A model generated the notes under the pieces. It saw only the letters and a list, made by a program, of their open reading frames with translations, ran no database searches and was not told the origin of the DNA. From the NCBI GenBank assembly GCA_977017575.1, contig CDRNVI010000026.1, forward strand, positions 589,231-653,230: a stretch of 64,000 nucleotides of DNA, written 5' to 3'. Source of the stretch: Paramoeba atlantica. Its lineage: Eukaryota; Discosea. The translations under genes were made by a program, and so were the position numbers. This document shows, piece after piece, positions 48,707 to 56,342 of the stretch (within the stretch, counting starts at the first letter, position 1; the number at the start of each line of letters is the position of its first letter).

Positions 48707-49380
48707 TCGACGTCGACCGGCGAGCATGTTGATCGCGCTTTGGAGAACCAAAATGGTTCGGCTGTGAAGGAGAAGTTGTCCATAGCGACCCTGAATGTGA
48801 CCTCATTAAAATTAGAGGGGGGGGATTTGTTTTCTATTCGATCATGTGTCCGATTGAAGGAAATATTGACCTTTATGAGTAGCAAGAGGATTCAGATACT
48901 GGGGTTGCAGGAAACGAGGTTCCGTTTTGATTCTCGTCTCTTTGGTGAGATTCTACGTCAGCAAACGGAGGACATGGGCGTTACGTATTACTTATATTTT
49001 TCCTCAGCCACGTCCGACCGTTCTTACAACGGAATGGCGCTCGTTAGTACTTTTCCTTTGGGAAAGGTGCGGGTTATCTCAGAACGGATTATGACTGCAC
49101 AGTTTCCTTGGGAAAACGGGAACGCTACACTATTCAATGTGCACGGTCCCATTAGGGATTCTTCTAGGGAAATGAAATCTACCTTCGGCGCTTCTTTAAG
49201 AAAAGCCGTTCGCGATCTTGACTCCACGAACCCCCAAAGACCTACGATCTTAATGGGAGATTTTAATTCCCCTTTAACGCTGGTCAACAAAACTGCTGAA
49301 GACAAAGCAGCTGTAGCTCGATTTCGCGCCTTACTTGTAGACGTTGGTTGCAATTCTGCCCACACTCTCTCACCAAGATC
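48707..49380 (+). pseudogene. LINE-A endonuclease, N-terminal part, copy 1
   Basis: After the TAA the same frame continues with KLSIATLNVTSLKLEG, where ATLNV supplies the catalytic asparagine. It then gives ILGLQETRFRF (catalytic glutamate), YNGMALVSTFP, and LMGDFNSPLTL (the D-x-N motif) of the AP-endonuclease family used by LINEs to nick target DNA. The frame stops at AHTLSPRS because LINE-B is inserted there. The last motifs, with the S/T-D-H histidine, are absent here and also in the distal piece at 61603. Confidence 0.85.
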
Positions 49381-49404
49381 AACCTTTTTGTAAATTTTTG
49401 CAAA

Positions 49405-50280
49405 ATGGCGGATGCGTCCGGTGCGCAGGAGTCCACGCGCATTATGAATCTTCTTTTGCGTTCCACGCTTGATCGGGGGGCCTTGTTTCGTCCTCACAAG
49501 GGCGGGAGGAGTCCTGCTAAGCTCCGCGCGAGGTCGTTGAGACAGTTGTTGCTGCGTATGGAAAAGGGGGCGAGGCTGGCAGTGGTGTGGAGATACGGGT
49601 ATAGTGATGATTTGAAGTTGTGGGAGGGGGTCGTCGAACGATGGCTTGGCTTGTGGCGCATTCGATACACCGAGCGCCTGCGTGAAACACTTCCGTTTCC
49701 CCCTTTAAGTCCTTTGATCGTTCTCTGCGCTGCTCGTGTTTTCAAACCTTTTTCCCTGTCCAGCAGAAAAAAGCGACATCGCAAAAGTAGGGCATTGTCC
49801 GGCAAACGTGCTCTTCATGACTCGGAGGGTCCTAGAGGCCCCGCTGTGAAGGGAAAGCTTAACGTGGCAACCTTGAATGTGACTAGTCTAAAGCTAAAGG
49901 GTGAGGATGAGTTTAGTTTGAGAAAGTGCGGGCACCTGTATGAAGTATTTAATTTTATGAATATGAAAGGAATCAATATTCTGGGAATGCAGGAGACAAG
50001 GTACAGATTTTGGTCTTCTGAAAAGTCGGAGGTACTTTGCCGCAAAGTACAATACCGGAATTCGGAATATTTCTTCAACCTCATTACAGCTCGCGCGAAG
50101 GATGCGTACAATGGAATGGGCATCGTAAGCTCAATGCCTATGTCCAAGGTATTTCGAGTAAGTAAAGGATCATGGCTGGTGAATTTGAGATGGAAGACGG
50201 AGTTGGGACAGTTGTTAATGTTTATGCTCCTACAAGAGATTCTTCGGAACTCGCGCTATCAACATTTTACGGAGGTTTAG
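49405..50280 (+). pseudogene. LINE-B N-terminal domain plus endonuclease part, copy 1
   Basis: The frame from ATG 49405 starts MADASGAQESTRIMN. It carries the N-terminal domain shared with LINE-A (LAVVWRYGYSDDLKLW, LPFPPLSPLIVLCAARV) and a basic patch SSRKKRHRKSR. Near residue 150 it enters the endonuclease at KLNVATLNVTSLKLKG, then ILGMQETRYRF and YNGMGIVSSMP. After WLVNLRW the match to endonuclease is lost, and it continues one frame over in the piece starting at 50172. In LINE-B the N-terminal domain is fused directly to the endonuclease, with no separate ORF1 visible. The methionine at 49405 is chosen over upstream ones because it aligns with the LINE-A start. Confidence 0.8.
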
Positions 50281-51035
50281 AAAAGTGTTGCACAAAAGCA
50301 TTAGAAAACAATCTGCGACGCCCTCTTTTCGTGATAGGAGATTTCAACGCGCCCTTAACGCTTATATCAAACAAAGAAATGGACCCACTGGCTGTTGCTC
50401 GTCTCAAAGGTCTTTCCTGTGCTATGGGATGCAAATCCGCGCATAGCCTGTGCCCTAGTAGTAGGAAGTGGACCTGTGAGATGCCAAACAAAACTTTGCG
50501 TCAATTGGATCATATATTTATAAGCAGCCGATTCGCATCAGCCATTCAGCGCCACAAGGTCGTAAAGGCACCAGTTCCCACAACGCACTGCTGTGTAATT
50601 GCCAGTGTAAAAATTAAATGGAGAGCAGTAAACCCGAAAGCTGCAAATAATTATCTCTCTTGGGCCTTTCTTCGAAACAGTGAAAATCGTCAAGCATTTA
50701 TTACCAAAGTTCACTCTCAATCTGAGAAGGGGGGTAATATCATGCAAGGGTGGGAACGACTTTCGAACAGTCTAATAACCGCCGCCAAAAATTTTAAGAA
50801 GCCACAAAAACGTACGATAAACAGAGAACCTATTAAGCATGTGAAGATAAATAACCTGCGGGGCCTTTATCAGAGAAGCAGACAGAAGACTACGTTTAAT
50901 GAGTTAATAAAAGAACATAAAAAAGATATTGAACAGACCATTTCGGAAGAATGCTTAAAACTTGAGAACAAGCTTCGCGAGAATCACTCAAATCCATGGA
51001 GAACTCTTCGGCAAATATGTGGACAATACCGTACT
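50190..51035 (+). pseudogene. LINE-B endonuclease C-terminal part and linker, copy 1
   Basis: Past the frameshift the protein resumes at GTVVNVYAPTRDSSEL. It gives FVIGDFNAPLTL (D-x-N), SSRKWTCEMPNKTLRQLDHIF with the conserved aspartate, and a TTHCCV stretch in place of the usual SDH motif, so the catalytic histidine position is kept. A lysine-rich linker follows with RGLYQRSRQKTTFNELI, then LENKLRENHSNPWRTLRQIC, the segment just before RT also seen in LINE-D and LINE-A. SINE A cuts it at QYRT. In copy 2 the frame runs unbroken into RT. Confidence 0.85.
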
Positions 51036-51444
51036 CCAAATCCAAAATCCAAATCATTCCGGATTGCTCCGGATGGTCACTGGCAAGCCAGACCCTTCAC
51101 AGACAGATTTGGAAGTTCCGAGGCCGACGCCCTCTACCAGTTTCCGCTTGTCCAAGGCGGCACCAACGTGCTGTTGCCAACACGCTGCGTCGACGAACTG
51201 TACGTCAACACGGCTTACCCAAGAGGGGTAAGCCGGGTAAGGGAGCTGGTTCCCTGAGGGGAGGGTCCGGGACGGTCCTCCGAGTACTGGCCCTAGTCGG
51301 TTATCAGCCCAGCCTCTTAGAGTGAGGCCGCCGGGAATATTGCGATGAGCGGGTTTGAACTCGCCGTCTGAGAACCATGTGCTTCAAACTTTGAGTCCTT
51401 GCCACTCCGCCACTCCTCCACCCACTCCGCCACTCCTCCACTAC
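51036..51444 (-). mobile_element. tRNA-derived SINE (SINE A), copy 1
   Basis: A 409-bp element flanked by the 10-bp repeat ATACCGTACT (51026-51035 and 51445-51454). Copy 2 of LINE-B has the empty site with one ATACCGTACT at 58912-58921. On the minus strand it begins with a tRNA-like head: A-box-like GTGGCGGAGTGG and B-box GAGTTCAAACCC, with a long variable region as in Ser or Leu tRNAs (tentative). The body holds the core shared with SINE B (51242-51281) and a perfect 10-bp hairpin (51211-51235). Its 3' end is a stem-loop TCCGG/CCGGA (51058-51073) followed by a GGATTT-type tail. A 20-bp stretch of the head is duplicated in this copy (51403-51442). Confidence 0.92.
51058..51073 (-). promoter_or_regulatory. 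SINE A 3' stem-loop, copy 1
   Basis: TCCGG and CCGGA pair across the loop AGCAAT (minus strand), directly before the GGATTT tail. Stem size, loop size and tail match the LINE 3' ends in this window. Confidence 0.6.
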
Positions 51445-51454
51445 ATACCGTACT

Positions 51455-52918
51455 CAGTTCAATACAAATGGTGAGACGCGTGATATGAAACTACAAGCGA
51501 TCCGTGAACATTTCTTAAAATTCAGTAATTATGATGCAGGAGATCCAAATATCAGTTTCGACCCTATTCCACCATTATTCGTGCCGATCGAGGATGGCCC
51601 ATTTATTGTTCAGGAGTTGACTTTGTCAGTGAAGCATTTTGGGAGAGGACGAGCACCCGGAAGCGACGGAATACCTATGGAGGCCCTACAAGCTATCGCA
51701 AGTCACGAAGTTCTAAGAGAGCAGCTTTTAGGTATAATAAACAAAGTTTATGAGACCGGGTCTACGGATGAAGCTTGGCGAATGACACTCCAGATACCCA
51801 TACCAAAGAAAGGGGATCTCACTGACATTTCAAACTGGAGGCCGATATGTGTGGTGAATAGCGTTGTTAAACTGATGAATCACATGATTCTTTCACGCAT
51901 TCGGCCCCGCGTAGAAGGTTTCCTACGCGATAATCAGTATGGGTTTCGGCCAAACAGATCTACAGCTGGCGCCCAAATCATTATGAACGAGGTTAAAACT
52001 AAGGCTTTTCGAAAAGATGGAATAATGGTAGCCTTTGTAGATTTTGCTAAAGCATTTCCCTCCGTATCCTTTGCTGCTATAAAAGCCTGCCTAAATGCTT
52101 TCCGAGTTGGCAATCGATTGTCCACCACAATCTTGTCCATCTATCGCGACTTGAAAGGAACAGTTCGAACGCCGTTTGGTAATACTGAACCTTTTCCAAT
52201 CACCACAGGGATTCTACAAGGGGATGTATTAGCTCCCTATCTATTCGTTATGGTGATGGACAGGATTCTACACATGGCTCTCGACGACGGATCAGATGGT
52301 GTTCTTCTGAAATCTAGAGGTACACGAAAGCGAGGGTTAAACGAAAAACGACTGAGTGATATCGATTATGCCGACGACGTCGCGCTATTTAGTGATTCGA
52401 TGGAAGGTTTGCAAAATATGATAAACAGCGTTTCTCGGGAAGCAGAGAAAGCTAATCTACGACTTGCGGTTGGTCAATCGAAAACTGCATGGATGTCTTT
52501 TGGTAAAGTTGCACGTTCCGAAAACGACCCCGTCATCTACAACAACAACTTGAAGGTACCAAAGGTGTGGTCATACAGGCATCCGGGGCAACGTCAAGAT
52601 CAAGATTTTTCTTCCACCGTAAAAGATCGATTAAAGCTTGCATGGGGATCACTCCAGCGTTTAAATGGAATTTGGTCTTCTCCTCTAAGTGAAGGGATGA
52701 AACTTCGACTTTATGATGCCTTAGTTTACCCTGTGCTGAATTTTGGAATGGGAGCAGTTCATATTTCTCAAAAGGAGCTCCGTAAAATTGGTATTGAGGT
52801 CAACACAATGAGAAGAATTGCCACCCGTTCAAACAAAGTTGATGAGTACGGGTTGTGCTACCCCAACGCTTCTCTCTATGTTAATACCGACCGGTTTTCT
52901 ACTATTCATAAAGTGTAG
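51455..52918 (+). pseudogene. LINE-B reverse transcriptase, copy 1
   Basis: After the SINE the frame continues with FNTNGETRDMKLQ and the RT core: IPIPKKGDL, NWRPICVVNS, FRPNRSTAGAQ, FVDFAKAF (motif A aspartate), GILQGDVLAPYLF, DIDYADDVALF (catalytic YADD) and QSKTAWM. It ends STIHKV followed by TAG at 52916-52918, where LINE-D has VARAKIVGHM; the TAG is therefore a nonsense change, also present in copy 2. All RT catalytic aspartates remain. Length and motif order are those of full LINE RTs. Confidence 0.88.
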
Positions 52919-53577
52919 CGAGCAAAACTGGTGGGACATATGATCCGTCATTCTTCAGACTTTCGGGAACTGATTCAATGGAAACAACGTAGCAACGCTA
53001 GATTACCTTCCCCAAGTGAAGCTTGTGTTAAAGATCTTGGCATTACTATTGAACAAGCATTGGTTTACGCCACGGACCGCGAGCATTGGTTCAGAATTAC
53101 AGAACAACTTCGTGACAACCTTGAACCAGCTGCAACCTATATAAAATCTGGCACGCAAAAGTGGAGAACCGCCGTCACAAAAGCCAAGAAGACTAAAGAC
53201 TTGCGCGAGTTACAGTATATTGAAGAGTCAACGGATCCTTTCCCTAACTTTAAAGCTATGCAGATATATACGGATGCTTCTATTAAGAGTATGGTTAGTT
53301 CTCAGGAAATTCGAAGTGGCGCTGGTATTGTGGTTATACCAACGAAAAAAGATCCAATAAGATGTTCAATCCCACTGGAAGTTACAACAATTGAGAGAGC
53401 AGAACTTCAATCGTTTTATTTAGCTCTCAACAAATTGCCAGAAAATTCATGCGCGTGCTTGTTTCACACAGATTCGCATTACGTTTGGGACTTCTTTCAC
53501 AATTTACGAAATAAACGGCGCATTGTGGGATACACTGGGACAAAAAATGGCGACCTTAATGTACGTAATATACCTTA
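52919..53577 (+). pseudogene. LINE-B RNase H, first part, copy 1
   Basis: Continuing past the TAG the frame gives RAKLVGHMIRHSSDFREL, which joins RT to RNase H in LINE-D. Next come IYTDASIKS (first aspartate), TIERAELQSFYLAL (glutamate) and LFHTDSHYVWDFFHN (second aspartate). It stops at 53577 inside a short direct repeat (CCTTAATGTA twice, about 20 bp apart) that shifts the frame before the last RNase H motif. Confidence 0.85.
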
Positions 53578-53946
53578 ATGTATAATGTGGACGCAAAGCT
53601 CAGGTTACTAAAATTCCATTCGTATAATATATATTTGTGCAAGGTAAAGGCGCACATTGGAAACAAATGGAATGAGGAGGCAGATGGTCTAGCACTTTTG
53701 GCATCACGAAAAGTGGCACGGGCTCCGACCCAAAAAAGGAGAAAAACAACTGCTAACTCGGAGGATAGTGAGAATTCACAACCGTTATGGTCTTTGAAAG
53801 CCTTACTCAAAAGGAAGTCCCTTGGAAATAAGCAAGCACGAGACATTCCATCATCCAAGCGCGAAGCTGAGGCGGAAGGGGTATTTCGAGGGAAGGTTGC
53901 GAGAGCTGGCGGTAATAGGAAACCGTCTAAGCAGGGAGAGAATTGA
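53578..53946 (+). pseudogene. LINE-B RNase H end and C-terminal tail, copy 1
   Basis: This frame gives YLCKVKAHIGNKWNEEADGLALLAS, the last RNase H block with its aspartate. A basic, hydrophilic tail follows (KKRRKTTAN-like and lysine/serine-rich stretches), ending SKQGEN. LINE-D has a tail of the same character and position. It joins the previous piece after the short direct repeat at 53560-53580. Confidence 0.82.
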
Positions 53947-53955
53947 TGGAATTAT

Positions 53956-54113
53956 TGAGGGAGATACGGAGTATCTAACTCGCTGTTGTGTGTTCCGGAT
54001 TTTATGATCTGAGGCCTTTTATGGCCCCATTTCCACTACAATTGGTGTAGTGGGGTCCTTTGGACTTGTTTAGTGTTCCGGATTGAGGGAGATACGGAGT
54101 ATCTAACTCGCTT
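53956..54113 (+). repeat. 30-bp direct repeats around a 98-bp segment
   Basis: The sequence starting TGAGGGAGATACGGAGTATC occurs at 53956-53985 and 54084-54113. The spacer holds two copies of GTGTTCCGGATT and a perfect 8-bp hairpin (CCACTACA/TGTAGTGG). Spacer plus one repeat could be a small insertion or a local tandem duplication. Part of the repeat (GAGGGAGATAC) reappears in the foldback arms at 55983. Confidence 0.75.
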
Positions 54114-54276
54114 ACTAAGGTTAATTCCAAAACTTGAAAATGCCCCTCAAAGAAGCGAGAGATCGAGTTTTTTCAAAATTTTAAAACGTAGCAGTAGCTC
54201 ATTAGATGAACTCTTTAATACTCGAAAAATCATCTACAACGACCTCATTTCCCAAATTGTAGAACACTTTTGGTAA
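54082..54276 (+). other. Unassigned short open frame
   Basis: A 60-odd-codon frame reads EGDTEYLTRLLRLIPKLEN, then SSFFKILKRSSSSLDELF and IIYNDLISQIVEHFW before a stop. The composition looks protein-like, with alternating charged and hydrophobic residues, but I recognise no family and there is no start context. It may be a captured fragment of a larger gene. The first half is also met at 53957 through the 30-bp repeat. Confidence 0.25.
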
Positions 54277-54329
54277 AAAAAAGTGCGTCTGCAAAGGTCT
54301 GCGATACGACAAACTGGTTGACTAAGGAG

Positions 54330-54407
54330 AGTCCTTTGAGTACTCCAGTTGGTAAAGGGGTTCCATTTTGACGCTGGATGTCCGCGGTTCGATTCCCGGC
54401 ATCGACA
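54330..54407 (+). other. tRNA-like segment (possible SINE head)
   Basis: CCAGTTGGTAAAGG (54345-54358) resembles an A-box and GGTTCGATTCC (54386-54396) is a perfect B-box. It ends CATCGACA, close to the TATCGACA end of the SINE B head. The acceptor strands do not pair and the T stem has mismatches, so a working tRNA is unlikely. Confidence 0.5.
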
Positions 54408-54589
54408 TTTTTGAACAAAAAAAATTATATGCTCAAAGTCGCGAAAAAAACAAATTCGGAACGATTTTTTTTTTCAGATTTTTTTTTCTTGAAAAAAGTG
54501 GCCAGCTGGCCACCAAAAACACGGTTTGCATTTTGTATATATATAAAGAGAAAAATAATGTGCAGGTTCGAGTGGTACAGTGTGTAGCT

Positions 54590-55130
54590 ACAGTGGACCT
54601 TGAGAGAGTGAGAGCAGTGCCACGTGAGGCAGTGATTGCACAGTGATGCAGTGCAGCTGCAGTGGCACGTGCCAGAGTAAGTGCACTTCTATGTGAGGCA
54701 GTGACTGCAGTGATGCAGCGCAGCTGCAGCGGCACGTGCCAGAGTAAGATTACTGCCACGTGAGGCAGTGAATGCAGTGTAGATACAGTGGAATGTGAGA
54801 GAGTCAGTGACTGCAGTGTAGCTACAGTGGCACGTGAGAGAGTAAGATTACTGCCACGTGAGGCAGTGACTGCAGTGATGCAGTGCAGCTGCAGTAGCAC
54901 GTGAGAGAGCAAGTGTACTGCCACGTGAGGCAGTGATTGCAGTGTAGATACAGTGGCAGAGTGACAGGCAGTGCCACGTGAGGCAGTGACTGCAGTGATG
55001 CAGTGCAGCTGCAGTAGCACGTGAGAGAGTGAGAGTACTGCCACGTAAGGTAGTGACTGCATCGGCACTGTACCTACAGTGGCACGTGAGAGAGTCAGGG
55101 CACTGCCACGTGGGGCAGTGACTCACGTTG
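54590..55130 (+). repeat. CACGTG-rich minisatellite, about 60-70 bp period
   Basis: About eight irregular units each contain GCCACGTGAGGCAGTG and GACTGCAGTGATGCAGTG, and many add GCAGCTGCAG and GCACGTGAGAGAG. The E-box hexamer CACGTG and the palindrome GCAGCTGC recur throughout. Units differ by substitutions and partial deletions, so it is older than the 27-bp array next to it. Open frames over it are by-products. Confidence 0.85.
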
Positions 55131-55168
55131 AGTGAGTCCACTGAGTGAGTCCCACGGGGGTGGGAGAG

Positions 55169-55371
55169 TGTTGTGGAAGAGTGGCCAGCTGGCCATGTTG
55201 TGGAAGGGTGGCCAGCTGGCCATGTTGTGGAAGGGTGGCCAGCTGGCCATGTTGTGGAAGGGTGGCCAGCTGGCCATGTTGTGGAAGGGTGGCCAGCTGG
55301 CCATGTTGTGGAAGGGTGGCCAGCTGGCCATGTTGTGGAAGGGTGGCCAGCTGGCCATGTTGTGGAAGGGT
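55169..55371 (+). repeat. 27-bp minisatellite with a 14-bp palindrome
   Basis: Seven 27-bp units (55169-55357) plus a 14-base partial unit; the first has one substitution. Each begins TGTTGTGGAAGGG and ends with the perfect palindrome TGGCCAGCTGGCCA. A lone GTGGCCAGCTGGCCAC lies 670 bases upstream at 54499-54514. Because 27 is nine codons, several frames stay open, but nothing suggests a protein. Confidence 0.95.
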
Positions 55372-55375
55372 GACC

Positions 55376-55963
55376 ACAGTCTGAACTGTCTCGTACGGAA
55401 CTTGCTCAGATCGTCAGCCGGGAATCGGTAGGAGCGGTATGGGCGAAAGAGCGAAGAACAAGAAATACAGTGGAACAAGAAATGTACAGTGGAAAATAGA
55501 AAAGAAATTAGAGTAAATTGATACGAAAATCACATTCATTTTGAATACCTTCTTCGTGAGAAGAGGGTCCTCAGACAATTATCTCTCGCCTTGACGTGGC
55601 GTCTGAGCTTAATGCCTGTTGGCTAAACAAGCAGAGATACATAAAGAACTGTCAACGAACGAAATGTTCCGTATGCACGACCTGGTGTAAGTGTTGGGGG
55701 AACCTCGGTTCCGTCTCACTGAGCCAGTGAACGTGCCCATAGGTGCACTTTTTCATTATTAAAGTACAACATAAAGGGCTCAATGCTTAACATAAACAAG
55801 ACGTAAGTAGAATCGAACATAGACCTCCCAGAGGCAAAATGTTAGCCGGGCGGGCCCTTCAAAAAAAAGATTTCAGAAGCTTGTTTCCTTCAAGATTACT
55901 TGTCACGAGGTAAAGCACCACCCGCGCCAGCGGGTCTGCACCGCCTCGAAAGGCCCGCCGTAT
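55376..55963. other. Unassigned interval in the composite insertion
   Basis: I see no gene, long repeat or known element here. It contains short stretches such as CAGCGGG/CCCGCGCCAGCGGG near 55920 and a B-box-like GTTCGATTC on the minus strand near 55810, too little to name an element. Confidence 0.4.
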
Positions 55964-56168
55964 AACCCAGATTGAAAGGGGCGAGGGAGATACGAAGCAA
56001 CAGGCGTGGCAGATTCCCACTGAAAAGAAATGGTATCTCCCCGCACGAGAAAAGCCTTTGCGCTTTCTAGCTCGGAGACAAACTTCGTGCGGGAGATACC
56101 ACTTCTTTTCAGTGGGAATCTGCCACGCCTGTTGCTTCGTTTCTCCCTCGCCCCTTTCAATCTGGGTT
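55964..56168. repeat. 205-bp foldback (MITE-like inverted repeat)
   Basis: Arms 55964-56048 (85 bp) and 56085-56168 (84 bp) are reverse complements with about three differences, around a 36-base spacer. The outer end reads AACCCAGATTGAAAGG and its mirror. The DNA or RNA would fold into one long hairpin. The right arm ends exactly where LINE-B resumes. No clear target duplication flanks it. Young foldback MITEs look like this, but no family can be named. Confidence 0.85.
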
Positions 56169-56311
56169 TCTTTTCCAACTTAGAATACCTTGAGGATTAT
56201 TCATAGGTTATCGGAAAAATATTGTTTGTTTGTACCGTATCAGACACATATAAACTCTGAACGTGGAAGCGATAGATGAAAGCTTTCAAGGTGTAAACAT
56301 TAAGTTTTTCA

Positions 56312-56328
56312 ACCGACTTTACGTCGGT
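56312..56328 (+). promoter_or_regulatory. LINE-B 3' stem-loop, copy 1
   Basis: ACCGAC and GTCGGT pair across TTTAC, followed by CTTTTGGATTGGAT, then the duplication junction. The sequence is identical to copy 2 at 61567-61583. Confidence 0.65.
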
Positions 56329-56340
56329 CTTTTGGATTGG

Positions 56341-56342
56341 AT
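56341..56342. other. Tandem-duplication junction
   Basis: The LINE-B tail (...TTGGATTGG) runs into GCGCTGGATGCG of LINE-A, the sequence found at 48457 in copy 1. Two bases, AT, are common to both sides. In copy 2 the same tail is instead followed by CACCAAGATC, the true target site, so this point is a rearrangement breakpoint and not an insertion end. Confidence 0.85.

Larger units (their letters stand above)
48259..49380 (+). mobile_element. LINE-A, 5' part, copy 1
   Basis: The 5' end of a LINE follows the helicase relic. It encodes an N-terminal domain (48305-48706) and the first part of an AP-type endonuclease, then is interrupted at TCACCAAGATC (49371-49380) by LINE-B. In copy 2 the distal part resumes after LINE-B at 61603. 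Bases from 48455 onward are repeated at 56341-57266. Confidence 0.85.
53957..56168. mobile_element. 2.2 kb composite insertion in the LINE-B 3' UTR
   Basis: Copy 2 of LINE-B reads continuously through this point (61418-61430), so these bases are an addition to copy 1. At most a TT duplication flanks it. Inside, in order, are a 30-bp direct repeat pair, a short unknown open frame, a tRNA-like segment, a CACGTG-rich minisatellite, a 27-bp palindromic minisatellite, about 590 bases without recognised content, and a 205-bp foldback ending exactly at the right border. I recognise no transposase. It may be one non-autonomous element or several nested events. Confidence 0.75.
48455..56342 (+). repeat. 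Tandem duplication unit, copy 1
   Basis: The segment from 48455 (inside LINE-A) to 56342 (end of LINE-B) recurs as 56341-61602. Copy 1 is longer because it carries a SINE (51036-51444) and a 2.2 kb insertion (53957-56168) that copy 2 lacks. Elsewhere I counted by eye about 10 differences in the 0.92 kb LINE-A part and about a dozen in the 4.1 kb LINE-B part. Confidence 0.9.
49381..56342 (+). mobile_element. LINE-B, copy 1, interrupted twice
   Basis: A LINE with a complete 5' leader, N-terminal domain, endonuclease, RT, RNase H and 3' stem-loop tail, inserted in LINE-A at TCACCAAGATC. The 5' end is AACCTTTTTGTAAATTTTTG before ATG 49405. It is interrupted by SINE A (51036-51444) and the composite insertion (53957-56168). 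Its last 170 bases are 56169-56342. Its right target copy is absent because the tandem-duplication junction lies in the tail. Lesions shared with copy 2 are a frameshift near 50195, a TAG at 52916-52918, and a short duplication with a stop near 53555-53580. The element was therefore already inactive before duplication. Confidence 0.88.

Noticed and set aside
52916-52918. TAG read as an amino acid (recoding or altered genetic code)
   Set aside because: LINE-D reads through the same place with an alanine codon, and frameshifts elsewhere in LINE-B show ordinary decay.
54292-54302. CAAAGGTCTGC as a stray satellite monomer
   Set aside because: Eleven bases are too short; likely chance.
54433-55478. 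Minus-strand frames of 211 and 127 codons over the minisatellites, and plus-strand 99-codon frame
   Set aside because: Their repeats follow the DNA period (27 bp is nine codons); no recognisable domain.
55795-55850. tRNA gene on the minus strand
   Set aside because: Only a B-box-like GTTCGATTC; T stem and acceptor do not pair and no A-box is visible.
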